Below are positions 1 through 5,853 of a DNA stretch of 6,014 bases, piece after piece. Each line of letters opens with the position of its first letter. Position 1 is the first letter of the stretch. Source of the DNA: an uncultured Christensenellaceae bacterium (GTDB lineage Bacteria; Bacillota; Clostridia; Christensenellales; UBA1242); assembly GCA_949902685.1 (NCBI GenBank), contig CATLDS010000040.1, positions 1 through 6,014 on the forward strand, written 5' to 3'. Position numbers and translations under genes: made by a program. Below the pieces are notes generated by a model. That model worked only from the letters and a program-made list of their open reading frames with translations, was not told where the DNA came from and searched no databases.

Positions 1-725
1 AAACTTTCGTACTGACTGACGTGTTGTTCTTCGACCATACCGATTTCCGCGTACAACTTACGACCCAAGTCGTTTTTATACCACTGGGCGATGTTCATGT
101 AATAATTCATGGTCTGTTGCTCAGCAGCAGTAATGATATTGGCTACCAATTTCGTATAAAGGTCACTTTTCTTCGCATTCATTGCTTTTTTCACATTATC
201 TTTTGGACATCTATGATGTGCTAGGGTTGGTCTACCCGGCATAATCTCGGTGAAGCGACCGACTAGACTATCAGGGTTAGCATTTTTTACATCTAATAGC
301 ATGAGATTACTAAATCTATATAAATGGTCAAAATCTTCTAGCAATGCGAAATTAAGCGCTTCAACGTTTGCCTTATCTTTATCATTCTGTGCTAGAGTTG
401 CGGTAAGATCTATCGCTAACTGCTCATAGGCAATTGTAGTCTCCAATATGCTTTCATTGAGCGGTTTTAGACAGGCGATCATCTTCTGTTGCTGTTGCTC
501 CTGCGAGCGCACTATGGCAAGATACTGTTTGATCTCATCAATATTGCAGTGTCTAGCGAACTGGTGTAGAAACCACACACTCTCATATTCTGTGCCATTC
601 ATAAGTATAACACGTGTCTTGGTATACGGACTAGCCTTCTTCTTATTGTACGGCTTCGGGTACATTTTCTCAAAACTCATTGCATATTTCTCAATTTCTT
701 TTGTTTTTTCTTTTAATGGATTCAT
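1..725 (-). CDS. Ferritin-like four-helix diiron-type protein (3' end beyond window)
   Basis: The frame is open from ATG at 725 to the left edge, giving 241 codons with no stop; the C-terminus is missing. GAGGAG at 736-731, 5 nt upstream, fixes the start. Residues 1-40 are lysine-rich and polar, then comes a mostly helical protein. Two half-repeats carry ferritin-type ligands: Glu101 followed exactly 30 residues later by DFDH (Asp131, His134), and Glu202 followed exactly 30 residues later by EEQH (Glu232, His235). Ferritin-like/rubrerythrin-type proteins bind two metals with a Glu and an ExxH from each helix pair, so this looks like a diiron or dimanganese carboxylate protein with Asp in place of the first ExxH Glu. 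A loop with PGRPTLAHHRCP (163-174) separates the halves. There is no signal peptide, so it is probably cytoplasmic. The role (oxidative stress, metal storage or an oxidase) cannot be told from sequence. A terminator upstream separates it from the preceding gene. GC over 1-720 is about 40% by hand count, higher than about 31% over 5401-5760. Confidence 0.72.
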   Translation of the reverse strand, partial: MNPLKEKTKEIEKYAMSFEKMYPKPYNKKKASPYTKTRVILMNGTEYESVWFLHQFARHCNIDEIKQYLAIVRSQEQQQQKMIACLKPLNESILETTIAYEQLAIDLTATLAQNDKDKANVEALNFALLEDFDHLYRFSNLMLLDVKNANPDSLVGRFTEIMPGRPTLAHHRCPKDNVKKAMNAKKSDLYTKLVANIITAAEQQTMNYYMNIAQWYKNDLGRKLYAEIGMVEEQHVSQYES

Positions 726-734
726 ATTTTCTCC

Positions 735-774
735 TCGTGAAAATGTTTAACTATGAAATAGTTTTTATTCACGA
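735..774 (-). promoter_or_regulatory. Nested inverted repeat in leader, touching the ribosome binding site
   Basis: In the minus-strand leader of the ferritin-like gene, an outer pair TCGTGAA (774-768) / TTCACGA (741-735) encloses an inner perfect hairpin AACTAT-TTC-ATAGTT (763-749). The 3' outer arm overlaps the first two bases of the GAGGAG ribosome binding site (736-731). It could fold in RNA and limit ribosome access, or be a DNA operator. The arms are visible in the sequence; the function is inferred. I found no convincing -35/-10 pair in this gap, so the transcription start is unknown. Confidence 0.45.
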
Positions 775-801
775 ATAGAAAAATTAACTGTTCAAAGCAA
801 T

Positions 802-825
802 AAAAAATCCGCACAAATGCGGATT
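802..825 (-). terminator. Intrinsic terminator after the 227-aa gene
   Basis: An 8-bp perfect stem AATCCGCA / TGCGGATT (806-813 and 818-825) closes a 4-nt loop. Read on the minus strand it is followed by a run of U encoded by the A-tract at 807-802. It starts 3 nt after the stop of the 227-residue gene. It should end that transcript and isolate the ferritin-like gene downstream. Confidence 0.85.
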
Positions 826-828
826 ATT

Positions 829-1512
829 CTATAATAAAGTATCTTCTACACTGAATGGATTGTGCTTGCGTGAATACTCGTGAGAATTATTATTAGGTGT
901 ATGGTGGAAGTGCTTCATCTCAGCAAGTTTAGTAGCCATTCTATCTCCTGCGCGTTTCTTTTCAAGTTCTACCTCACCCTCTGGAGTGATTAGTTTACTT
1001 AATTCTAATCTTTTTTCATTAACCTTAATCTTATAGTCGGTAAGCATATAGTCAACTCTCTTCTCTATTACTGCAAGTTCATCCTTACTAGTAGCATTGT
1101 TCTTTTGACTTACTACACTATCGTTAATATATTTAGTTACAGTTTGATTTATAAACTCCATTGCCTTACTACCTTGAAGGAAATCGATAATCGAACACTC
1201 ATCTAAAGCATCAAAACCAACTTCGTACAATCTATGTATAAGAGCATAATCAAAGAATGAATGGTTGGATACAATTAAATCGTTGAATTGCAGTCCATAT
1301 GAAGCTAATTTGTCTTTTACTTGTTCTACGCCATGGCAAGATAAAAAGTTATTAAAAGCACACTCACCATAGTATAATACATCCCACAATGTAATTATCT
1401 CGTCTCTATAATTTTTAATTGCTCTATAAATATCAGGTTTATCTTTAAATGCCTCTCTAACTCTAATATCTCTAGGGTCTGCAACTGTTAAAATCTTTTT
1501 TAAATCAATCAT
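829..1512 (-). CDS. Unrecognised 227-aa soluble protein
   Basis: I do not recognise this protein. The start chosen is ATG at 1512, preceded by GGAGG (1522-1518) at 5 nt. In-frame ATGs at 1536 and 1545 lie inside or upstream of the -10 box of the promoter at 1532-1560 and cannot be used from that promoter. The stop is TAG. The N-terminal part (1-135) looks like a compact mixed or helical domain with several aromatic residues and cysteines (Cys51, Cys59, Cys106). Residues about 144-200 are highly charged, rich in Lys/Glu, with heptad-like spacing suggesting a long helix or coiled coil. The tail (200-220) is rich in His and Asn (HFHH, NNNSHEYSRKH). There is no signal peptide or membrane segment. 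It has its own strong promoter and terminator, so it is probably a single-gene unit. Whether it is a core gene or an accessory/phage-type gene cannot be told. Confidence 0.8.
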   Translation of the reverse strand: MIDLKKILTVADPRDIRVREAFKDKPDIYRAIKNYRDEIITLWDVLYYGECAFNNFLSCHGVEQVKDKLASYGLQFNDLIVSNHSFFDYALIHRLYEVGFDALDECSIIDFLQGSKAMEFINQTVTKYINDSVVSQKNNATSKDELAVIEKRVDYMLTDYKIKVNEKRLELSKLITPEGEVELEKKRAGDRMATKLAEMKHFHHTPNNNSHEYSRKHNPFSVEDTLL

Positions 1513-1531
1513 TTTGTCCTCCAATGACGTA

Positions 1532-1560
1532 ATCATAACATACAAAATCCGCTATGTCAA
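1532..1560 (-). promoter_or_regulatory. Strong sigma70/sigmaA promoter with extended -10
   Basis: The site has TTGACA (1560-1555), a 17-bp spacer and TATGAT (1537-1532), with TG one base before the -10 (extended -10). Transcription should start near 1525, leaving a leader of about 13 nt that holds little more than the GGAGG ribosome binding site. It drives the 227-aa gene, and its position inside the longer reading frame decides the start codon. Confidence 0.85.
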
Positions 1561-1586
1561 TAGTCAAATTTAGATACGATTGACTA
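1561..1586 (-). repeat. Inverted repeat next to the -35 box
   Basis: TAGTCAA (1586-1580) and TTGACTA (1567-1561) form perfect 7-bp arms around a 12-nt loop. The repeat includes the TAG stop of the GH28 gene and directly abuts the TTGACA -35 box of the next gene, giving a tandem TTGACTA-TTGACA. There is no U-run after it, so it is not a standard intrinsic terminator. A regulator-binding site or a weak RNA hairpin are both possible; chance is not excluded at this AT content. Confidence 0.35.
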
Positions 1587-2957
1587 ATTAGTTGATTTAG
1601 TAGTATTAAATACTACATTAGTTAGATTAATATTTTCACAATCGTGAAGGATTTTATCTTTATCACACTTTATGTACGAATTAGTAATATTAATATCATG
1701 AATAGGATAACCTTTAAGTCCTTCAATTTTTAAACCTACATGAGAATTTGCACATTGTACATTGTCTATATAGAAATTATAAAATTTCGGCACATCATCT
1801 TCATCTAATTTTATAGTTTTTTCATCATTAGGCAACTCAACACTGTTAAATACATATTTCATACTAAGAATGATAGCCTCATTATCAATATCAGCCATAT
1901 GGATGTTCTTTATATGAATGTCTCGAACGTATCCACCTCGTCCCATTGCAGATTTTACACGAATACCAACATTAGATCCTGAGAATATACAATCCTCTAC
2001 ATATACATTCTCAACCCCTCGTGACATTTCACTACCTACAACAAAGCCTCCATGCGAATTGAATACTTTACAATCATGTATCCAGACATTTTTGGTAGGA
2101 AAATTTATATTCCTTGCCGAACGATTTTTACCCGACTTTAGACAGATACCGTCATCACCCACCTGAAGAACGTTATTTACAATTTCGCAATTTTGACATG
2201 AATCGAGGTCTATCCCATCTCCATTCTGTGCTGAAAATTTATTTCTAATCAAAGCATCTTTTATAGTAACATTAGTACAGAATATAGGATGAACATTCCA
2301 AGCAGGAGAATTCTGCAGGGTCACACCCTCTATCAATACTTTATCGCAACTCACGATATTTAACAAAACTGGTCTATACATATCCCAGTGCTTACTAGCA
2401 ATCTTGAGAGCGTTAGGATCGTTATAATCAGGTTCACCTTTTATTAATCCTTCATAAAAAGTCTTAGATGGGCACCATATATCATTACGATCAGTTTTCA
2501 ATACATATTTGCTCTTTTTTAGACAATTATTCCACTCAAGTTCAGTCAACTGCCAACGTTTGATCCCTCGCCACAATTCACCAGAGCCATCAATCACTCC
2601 GCTACCAGTAATGGCAATATTTGTGCAATTTTCAGCCGATATTGGAGACTTGGCTCGTATCCTAACTGTACCTTCATAATTGGAAAAATATAGTGGATAT
2701 TTTGATTTAATTTTAGTAAATTTAATAAATGCATTACTCTCTAGATGTAAATTAACGTTACTTTTTAGTTCGATTGGACTAGTCAAATAAAATCCATTAG
2801 GAACTATTACTTTACCGCCACCATGTTCATGACAATAATCAATCGCTCTCTGTATGGCAAGTTGATTATCTACCTGACATGAACTTTGAGCACCAAAATC
2901 AAGTATGTTATATTCTGCCTTTTTAAATATAGGGCGCTTGATTTTAAAATCTAGCAT
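1584..2957 (-). CDS. Glycoside hydrolase family 28 (polygalacturonase-like), cytoplasmic
   Basis: This 457-residue right-handed beta-helix enzyme would hydrolyse alpha-1,4-galacturonosyl (pectic) linkages, probably exo-acting. The N-terminus (about 14-66) shows the pectin-lyase-fold signature ILDFGAQ...AIQRAID...GGGKVIVPNGFY. Family active-site elements are all present (numbering from Met1): NGDG at 245-248 with Asp247, GDDG with Asp268 and Asp269, SHGG with His302, and RVK at 333-335. The Asp247-Asp268 spacing of 21 matches characterised fungal enzymes. GSGVIDGSGELW and the roughly 60-residue insert before RPVL, then SPAWNVHP, resemble a bacterial exo-type subfamily known mainly from Clostridia and Bacteroidetes. 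The start is ATG at 2957 because AAGGAG (2973-2968) lies 10 nt before it; the in-frame TTG at 2978 is upstream of that site. There is no signal peptide, so it should act on imported oligosaccharides. It begins 28 nt after the phosphoketolase stop. Exact substrate (galacturonan, rhamnogalacturonan or another) is open. Confidence 0.92.
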   Translation of the reverse strand: MLDFKIKRPIFKKAEYNILDFGAQSSCQVDNQLAIQRAIDYCHEHGGGKVIVPNGFYLTSPIELKSNVNLHLESNAFIKFTKIKSKYPLYFSNYEGTVRIRAKSPISAENCTNIAITGSGVIDGSGELWRGIKRWQLTELEWNNCLKKSKYVLKTDRNDIWCPSKTFYEGLIKGEPDYNDPNALKIASKHWDMYRPVLLNIVSCDKVLIEGVTLQNSPAWNVHPIFCTNVTIKDALIRNKFSAQNGDGIDLDSCQNCEIVNNVLQVGDDGICLKSGKNRSARNINFPTKNVWIHDCKVFNSHGGFVVGSEMSRGVENVYVEDCIFSGSNVGIRVKSAMGRGGYVRDIHIKNIHMADIDNEAIILSMKYVFNSVELPNDEKTIKLDEDDVPKFYNFYIDNVQCANSHVGLKIEGLKGYPIHDINITNSYIKCDKDKILHDCENINLTNVVFNTTKSTN

Positions 2958-2967
2958 TTTCCTCTTA

Positions 2968-2973
2968 CTCCTT
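2968..2973 (-). promoter_or_regulatory. Ribosome binding site deciding the GH28 start
   Basis: AAGGAG sits 10 nt before ATG 2957; a second purine block, AGAGG (2965-2961), lies 3 nt before it. The alternative in-frame TTG at 2978 lies upstream of this site, and its own upstream sequence is the end of the phosphoketolase gene. This favours the shorter, 457-residue product. Confidence 0.7.
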
Positions 2974-2985
2974 TTCAAATGTATA

Positions 2986-5337
2986 TTATCTCCATTTCCA
3001 AGACGTAATCTCTGGTAGGTCTACACCATATTCTTCAATATGTTCTTTGTGTTGTTTTAGTTTAGTTCTCACTAATTTATTTAGTTTCTTCTTGGTTTTT
3101 TCATCAATACTTACATATTTCAATACTTTTTCTAGTAAATGGAATCTATCAGCCTTATTCATTACACGCATATCAAACGATGTAGTAATAGTACCCTCTT
3201 CTATATATCCAGACACATGAAGTTCTTGATTGTGTCTCTTATATGCCAACTGATGAATTAATTGTGGGTATCCATGGAAATTAAAGATTACAGGTTTATC
3301 TATGGTGAATATCTTATCATATTCTTTATCTGCTAATCCATGTGGATGTGCATAATCTGGTACCATCTTCATAAGGTCTACAACATTCACAAAACGAACA
3401 TTAAGATTAGGTAGATATTCTTTAATAAGTGTAATTGTAGCAAGTGACTCTATCGTCGCAGTATCTCCACATGACGCAATGACTAAATCTGGATTAGAAG
3501 TATCTCCTACCCCTGCCCACTTCCACTCGCCAATACCTTTGGCACAATGTTTCTTAGCATCTGCCATGTTTAGCCATTGGAAACTAGGATGTTTAGATGC
3601 GACAATCACATTGACATAATTCTTACTCTTAGCACAATGGTCGTAGCAAGAAAGTAGACAGTTCGCATCAGCAGGAAGATAAATACGTACAACATCTGCG
3701 TTTTTATTAACCATATGATCCAAAAATCCTGGGTCTTGATGAGTGAAACCATTGTGATCTTGTTGCCAAACATTACTGGTAAGAATTAAATTGAGCGAAG
3801 AAATTGGTTCTCTCCATGATATTTCATTACAAACTTTTAACCACTTAGCATGCTGAGCGACCATGCTATCTACTACTCGAATGAATGCTTCGTAACTGTT
3901 GAACATACCGTGTCTACCCGTGAGTAGATAACCTTCTAACCAACCTTCACAAAGATGTTCGGAAAGATAAGAATCCATAATTCTGCCGTCTATAGATAGT
4001 TTGTCATCTATAGGAAGAATTTTGGCATTAAACGATCTATTCTCCACCTCGAATGCCTTATAAAGTCTATTACTCATAGCCTCGTCTGGACTGAAAATAC
4101 GATAGTTTTTGTTTACTTTGTTTAATTTAAACAAATCACGTACATATCCACCTAATTCCAACATATCTTGAGTCTTAATCGTACCATGTCCACGGAATTT
4201 CACAGCATAATCATCTATATTAGGAGTAATCAGTTCTTTTAAGAGTCTGCCACCATTAGCATACGGGCTAGCCGTCATGCGTTTATCTCCCTTAGGTACT
4301 ATTGATAAATATTCCTTTTCCAATCTATAATCTTTATCAAATAATTCGTTAGGTTTATAACTATTGAGCCAATTTCTTAACAGATCTAAATGCTCGGGTT
4401 TGCTCATAGAGATTGGTATCTGGTGAGCCTTAAAATAATCCTCAACCTTAACTCCATCCACCTCTTTTGGCCCTGTCCAACCTTTAGGAGCACGCAGAAT
4501 AATCATTGGCGTCGGTCTTCTATCCAAATCTCCTGTCTTTGCTATTCTCTTATTTTCTTTAATCTGTTCGATACATTTATCCATACTCTCAGCCATGAGT
4601 AAGTGCATCTTCTTAGGGTCACTACCCTCTACAAAGTATGGCGTATAGCCATAACCTTCAAATAATTTCTTTAATTCAGTTTTACTCATTCGTGATAGAA
4701 TAGTAGGATTATTAATCTTATAACCATTAAGGTGAAGTACTGGAAGAACTGCTCCGTCACGTCTAGGGTCAACAAATTTATTACTATGCCATGAAGTAGC
4801 TAGAGGTCCAGTCTCTGCCTCTCCATCTCCAACAATTACAGTCGCAATCAAATTAGGATTATCAAATACAGCTCCATAACCATGAGTGAGTGAATACCCT
4901 AACTCACCACCTTCATGAATAGAACCCGGAGTCTCAGGTACTGCATGTGAGCCTATACCGCCTGGGAAAGAAAATTGCTTACACAACCTCTTCATCCCCT
5001 CTCTATCTAGCGAAATCTCAGGATAGTATTCGCTATACACACCCTCTAGATAACTATTAGCAGTCAAAAAATTACCACCATGACCTGGTCCAGATAAAAG
5101 TATCATATCAAGGTTATACTTGTTAATCACTCTATCACAGTGCGCGTACACGAAATTTTGTCCCGGTACAGTGCCCCAATGTCCAACAAGTTTTTTCTTA
5201 ATATCGTCTAGATTTAATTCATGCTCTCGCATGAGCGGATTATCCAATAGATATAGTTGTGCAACAGATAAGTAATTAGCCGCTCTCCAATAACCATCAA
5301 GTTTACTCAAATATTCTTCAGTTAAAAATTTGTCCAT
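2986..5337 (-). CDS. xfp: Phosphoketolase (xylulose 5-phosphate / fructose 6-phosphate)
   Basis: This thiamine-diphosphate enzyme splits xylulose 5-phosphate with phosphate into acetyl phosphate and glyceraldehyde 3-phosphate; many homologues also accept fructose 6-phosphate, giving erythrose 4-phosphate. It is cytoplasmic and central to heterolactic and bifid-type fermentation. At 783 residues it is full length. Landmarks: YWRAANYLSVAQLYL (16-30), GHWGTVPG (52-59, His53), GPGHGG (83-88, His86), ETPGSIHEGGELGYSL (135-150, His141), the ThDP/Mg motif GDGEAETGP (170-178) with LNGYKI (203-208), RAPKGWTGPKEVDG (282-295), AHQ (304-306), SEHLCEGWLEGYLLTGRHG (459-477) and QDHNGFTHQDPG (526-537, His533). 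The three XFP domains (N-terminal, middle, C-terminal) are all present. Asn89 replaces the usual Pro or Ala after GPGHGG. GAGGGG is imperfect here as GAGGGG-type GAGGGG (5348-5343), 5 nt before ATG 5337. GH28 follows closely with no terminator between. Dual substrate use cannot be read from sequence. Confidence 0.97.
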   Translation of the reverse strand: MDKFLTEEYLSKLDGYWRAANYLSVAQLYLLDNPLMREHELNLDDIKKKLVGHWGTVPGQNFVYAHCDRVINKYNLDMILLSGPGHGGNFLTANSYLEGVYSEYYPEISLDREGMKRLCKQFSFPGGIGSHAVPETPGSIHEGGELGYSLTHGYGAVFDNPNLIATVIVGDGEAETGPLATSWHSNKFVDPRRDGAVLPVLHLNGYKINNPTILSRMSKTELKKLFEGYGYTPYFVEGSDPKKMHLLMAESMDKCIEQIKENKRIAKTGDLDRRPTPMIILRAPKGWTGPKEVDGVKVEDYFKAHQIPISMSKPEHLDLLRNWLNSYKPNELFDKDYRLEKEYLSIVPKGDKRMTASPYANGGRLLKELITPNIDDYAVKFRGHGTIKTQDMLELGGYVRDLFKLNKVNKNYRIFSPDEAMSNRLYKAFEVENRSFNAKILPIDDKLSIDGRIMDSYLSEHLCEGWLEGYLLTGRHGMFNSYEAFIRVVDSMVAQHAKWLKVCNEISWREPISSLNLILTSNVWQQDHNGFTHQDPGFLDHMVNKNADVVRIYLPADANCLLSCYDHCAKSKNYVNVIVASKHPSFQWLNMADAKKHCAKGIGEWKWAGVGDTSNPDLVIASCGDTATIESLATITLIKEYLPNLNVRFVNVVDLMKMVPDYAHPHGLADKEYDKIFTIDKPVIFNFHGYPQLIHQLAYKRHNQELHVSGYIEEGTITTSFDMRVMNKADRFHLLEKVLKYVSIDEKTKKKLNKLVRTKLKQHKEHIEEYGVDLPEITSWKWR

Positions 5338-5354
5338 ATTTACCCCTCTTGACT

Positions 5355-5383
5355 ATTCTATCCAAAGAAATAAAAAAAAGCAA
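5355..5383 (-). promoter_or_regulatory. Possible phosphoketolase promoter overlapping a terminator
   Basis: TTGCTT (5383-5378; 3 of 6 to consensus), a 17-bp spacer and TAGAAT (5360-5355; 5 of 6) would start RNA near 5348, just at the ribosome binding site. The very short leader resembles that of the promoter at 1532-1560. The -35 box lies within the 3' stem arm of the upstream terminator. The -35 is poor, so the assignment is tentative; read-through from the 115-aa gene is the alternative. Confidence 0.45.
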
Positions 5384-5403
5384 ACAATTTGTGTTTTGCT
5401 TTT
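5372..5403 (-). terminator. Intrinsic terminator after the 115-aa gene
   Basis: The arms TGTTTTGCTTTT-complement and AAAAGCAAACA (5403-5392 and 5386-5376) form an 11-bp stem with one bulged base and a 5-nt loop. Read on the minus strand it leads into a U-run encoded by the eight A at 5379-5372. It lies about 28 nt after the stop of the 115-residue gene and 35 nt before the phosphoketolase start. The stem is AT-rich, so termination may be partial. Confidence 0.7.
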
Positions 5404-5431
5404 CTCTTATTTCTATTTTCCTAACTTGTTT

Positions 5432-5779
5432 TTAATTATAATTAGCAGGTATAACTTTTAGTTGCTCGTCATTAGTTTCTCTATCAACACTTGCAATTTC
5501 GTGAATATACTTAACATAATCTTCGTGATAATTATCTACCGCTAGATTATGATATTCTTTAGCTTTAGTTAGTGTAATCATTTGCTCTGGATTTCCTTCT
5601 AGATAAACATATTTTGATAATGGTTTACTAAACTCAATAAGCCTTTCTGTAACATATTCTCCACGAGTCACATCGTATATGCCTTTCTTCGTAGTCTTAA
5701 TTAAATCAGCAGTTGCACTATCATTAACTCGCACTGTAGCAATGCTAAAGTCCTCTAGATTATATTTACTAAATATCAT
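5432..5779 (-). CDS. Unrecognised 115-aa protein
   Basis: I do not recognise this protein. The frame runs from ATG at 5779 to TAA. The ribosome binding site is weak (AAGAGA about 5 nt upstream), but coding is supported by a clean frame on the same strand as its neighbours, a promoter-like region upstream and an intrinsic terminator downstream. The N-terminal half (about 1-60) alternates hydrophobic and polar residues (FSIATVRV, YVTERLIEF, KYVYL), suggesting beta strands. Residues about 64-97 (PEQMITLTKAKEYHNLAVDN...) look helical, with an acidic polar tail ending PANYN. There is no signal peptide, membrane segment or cysteine. It is a small, soluble, probably cytoplasmic protein with no visible link to the phosphoketolase. 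An upstream ATG at 5783 is in another frame. Confidence 0.7.
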   Translation of the reverse strand: MIFSKYNLEDFSIATVRVNDSATADLIKTTKKGIYDVTRGEYVTERLIEFSKPLSKYVYLEGNPEQMITLTKAKEYHNLAVDNYHEDYVKYIHEIASVDRETNDEQLKVIPANYN

Positions 5780-5795
5780 ACATTTCTCTTATGAT

Positions 5796-5831
5796 ATAAT
5801 AGATACCATATCTTATCCAATAAATTGTCAA
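5796..5831 (-). promoter_or_regulatory. Promoter-like region upstream of the 115-aa gene
   Basis: A perfect TTGACA lies at 5831-5826, but the best -10, TATTAT (5801-5796), is 24 bp away; TATGGT at 15 bp spacing is the alternative. A short palindrome AGATA-TGG-TATCT lies between them. Elements are visible but do not make a well-spaced pair, so the exact promoter is uncertain. Confidence 0.35.
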
Positions 5832-5853
5832 TGTCTATTTGAAAATTATTATT

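Noticed and set aside
21..224. Plus-strand open frame of 67 codons
   Set aside because: It is entirely antisense to the ferritin-like coding sequence and has no recognisable protein character.
448..750. Plus-strand open frame of 100 codons
   Set aside because: It is antisense to the ferritin-like gene, which has a good ribosome binding site and recognisable ligand motifs; this frame has no plausible ribosome binding site and its product looks like a hydrophobic shadow.
1513..1545. Longer 238-residue form of the unknown protein starting at 1545
   Set aside because: The upstream ATGs lie within or before the -10 box of the strong promoter, while ATG 1512 has GGAGG at ideal spacing.
1561..1586. 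Inverted repeat read as the GH28 terminator
   Set aside because: No U-run follows the stem in the minus direction and the loop is 12 nt, so it does not meet the usual form of an intrinsic terminator; it is kept only as a repeat.
1918..2166. Plus-strand open frame of 82 codons
   Set aside because: It is antisense to the most conserved part of the GH28 enzyme (active-site region).
4390..4602. Plus-strand open frame of 70 codons
   Set aside because: It is antisense to the phosphoketolase gene in a region with clear family motifs.
5826..5831. Perfect TTGACA treated as a firm promoter for the 115-aa gene
   Set aside because: No good -10 box lies 16-18 bp downstream; it is reported only as a tentative region.
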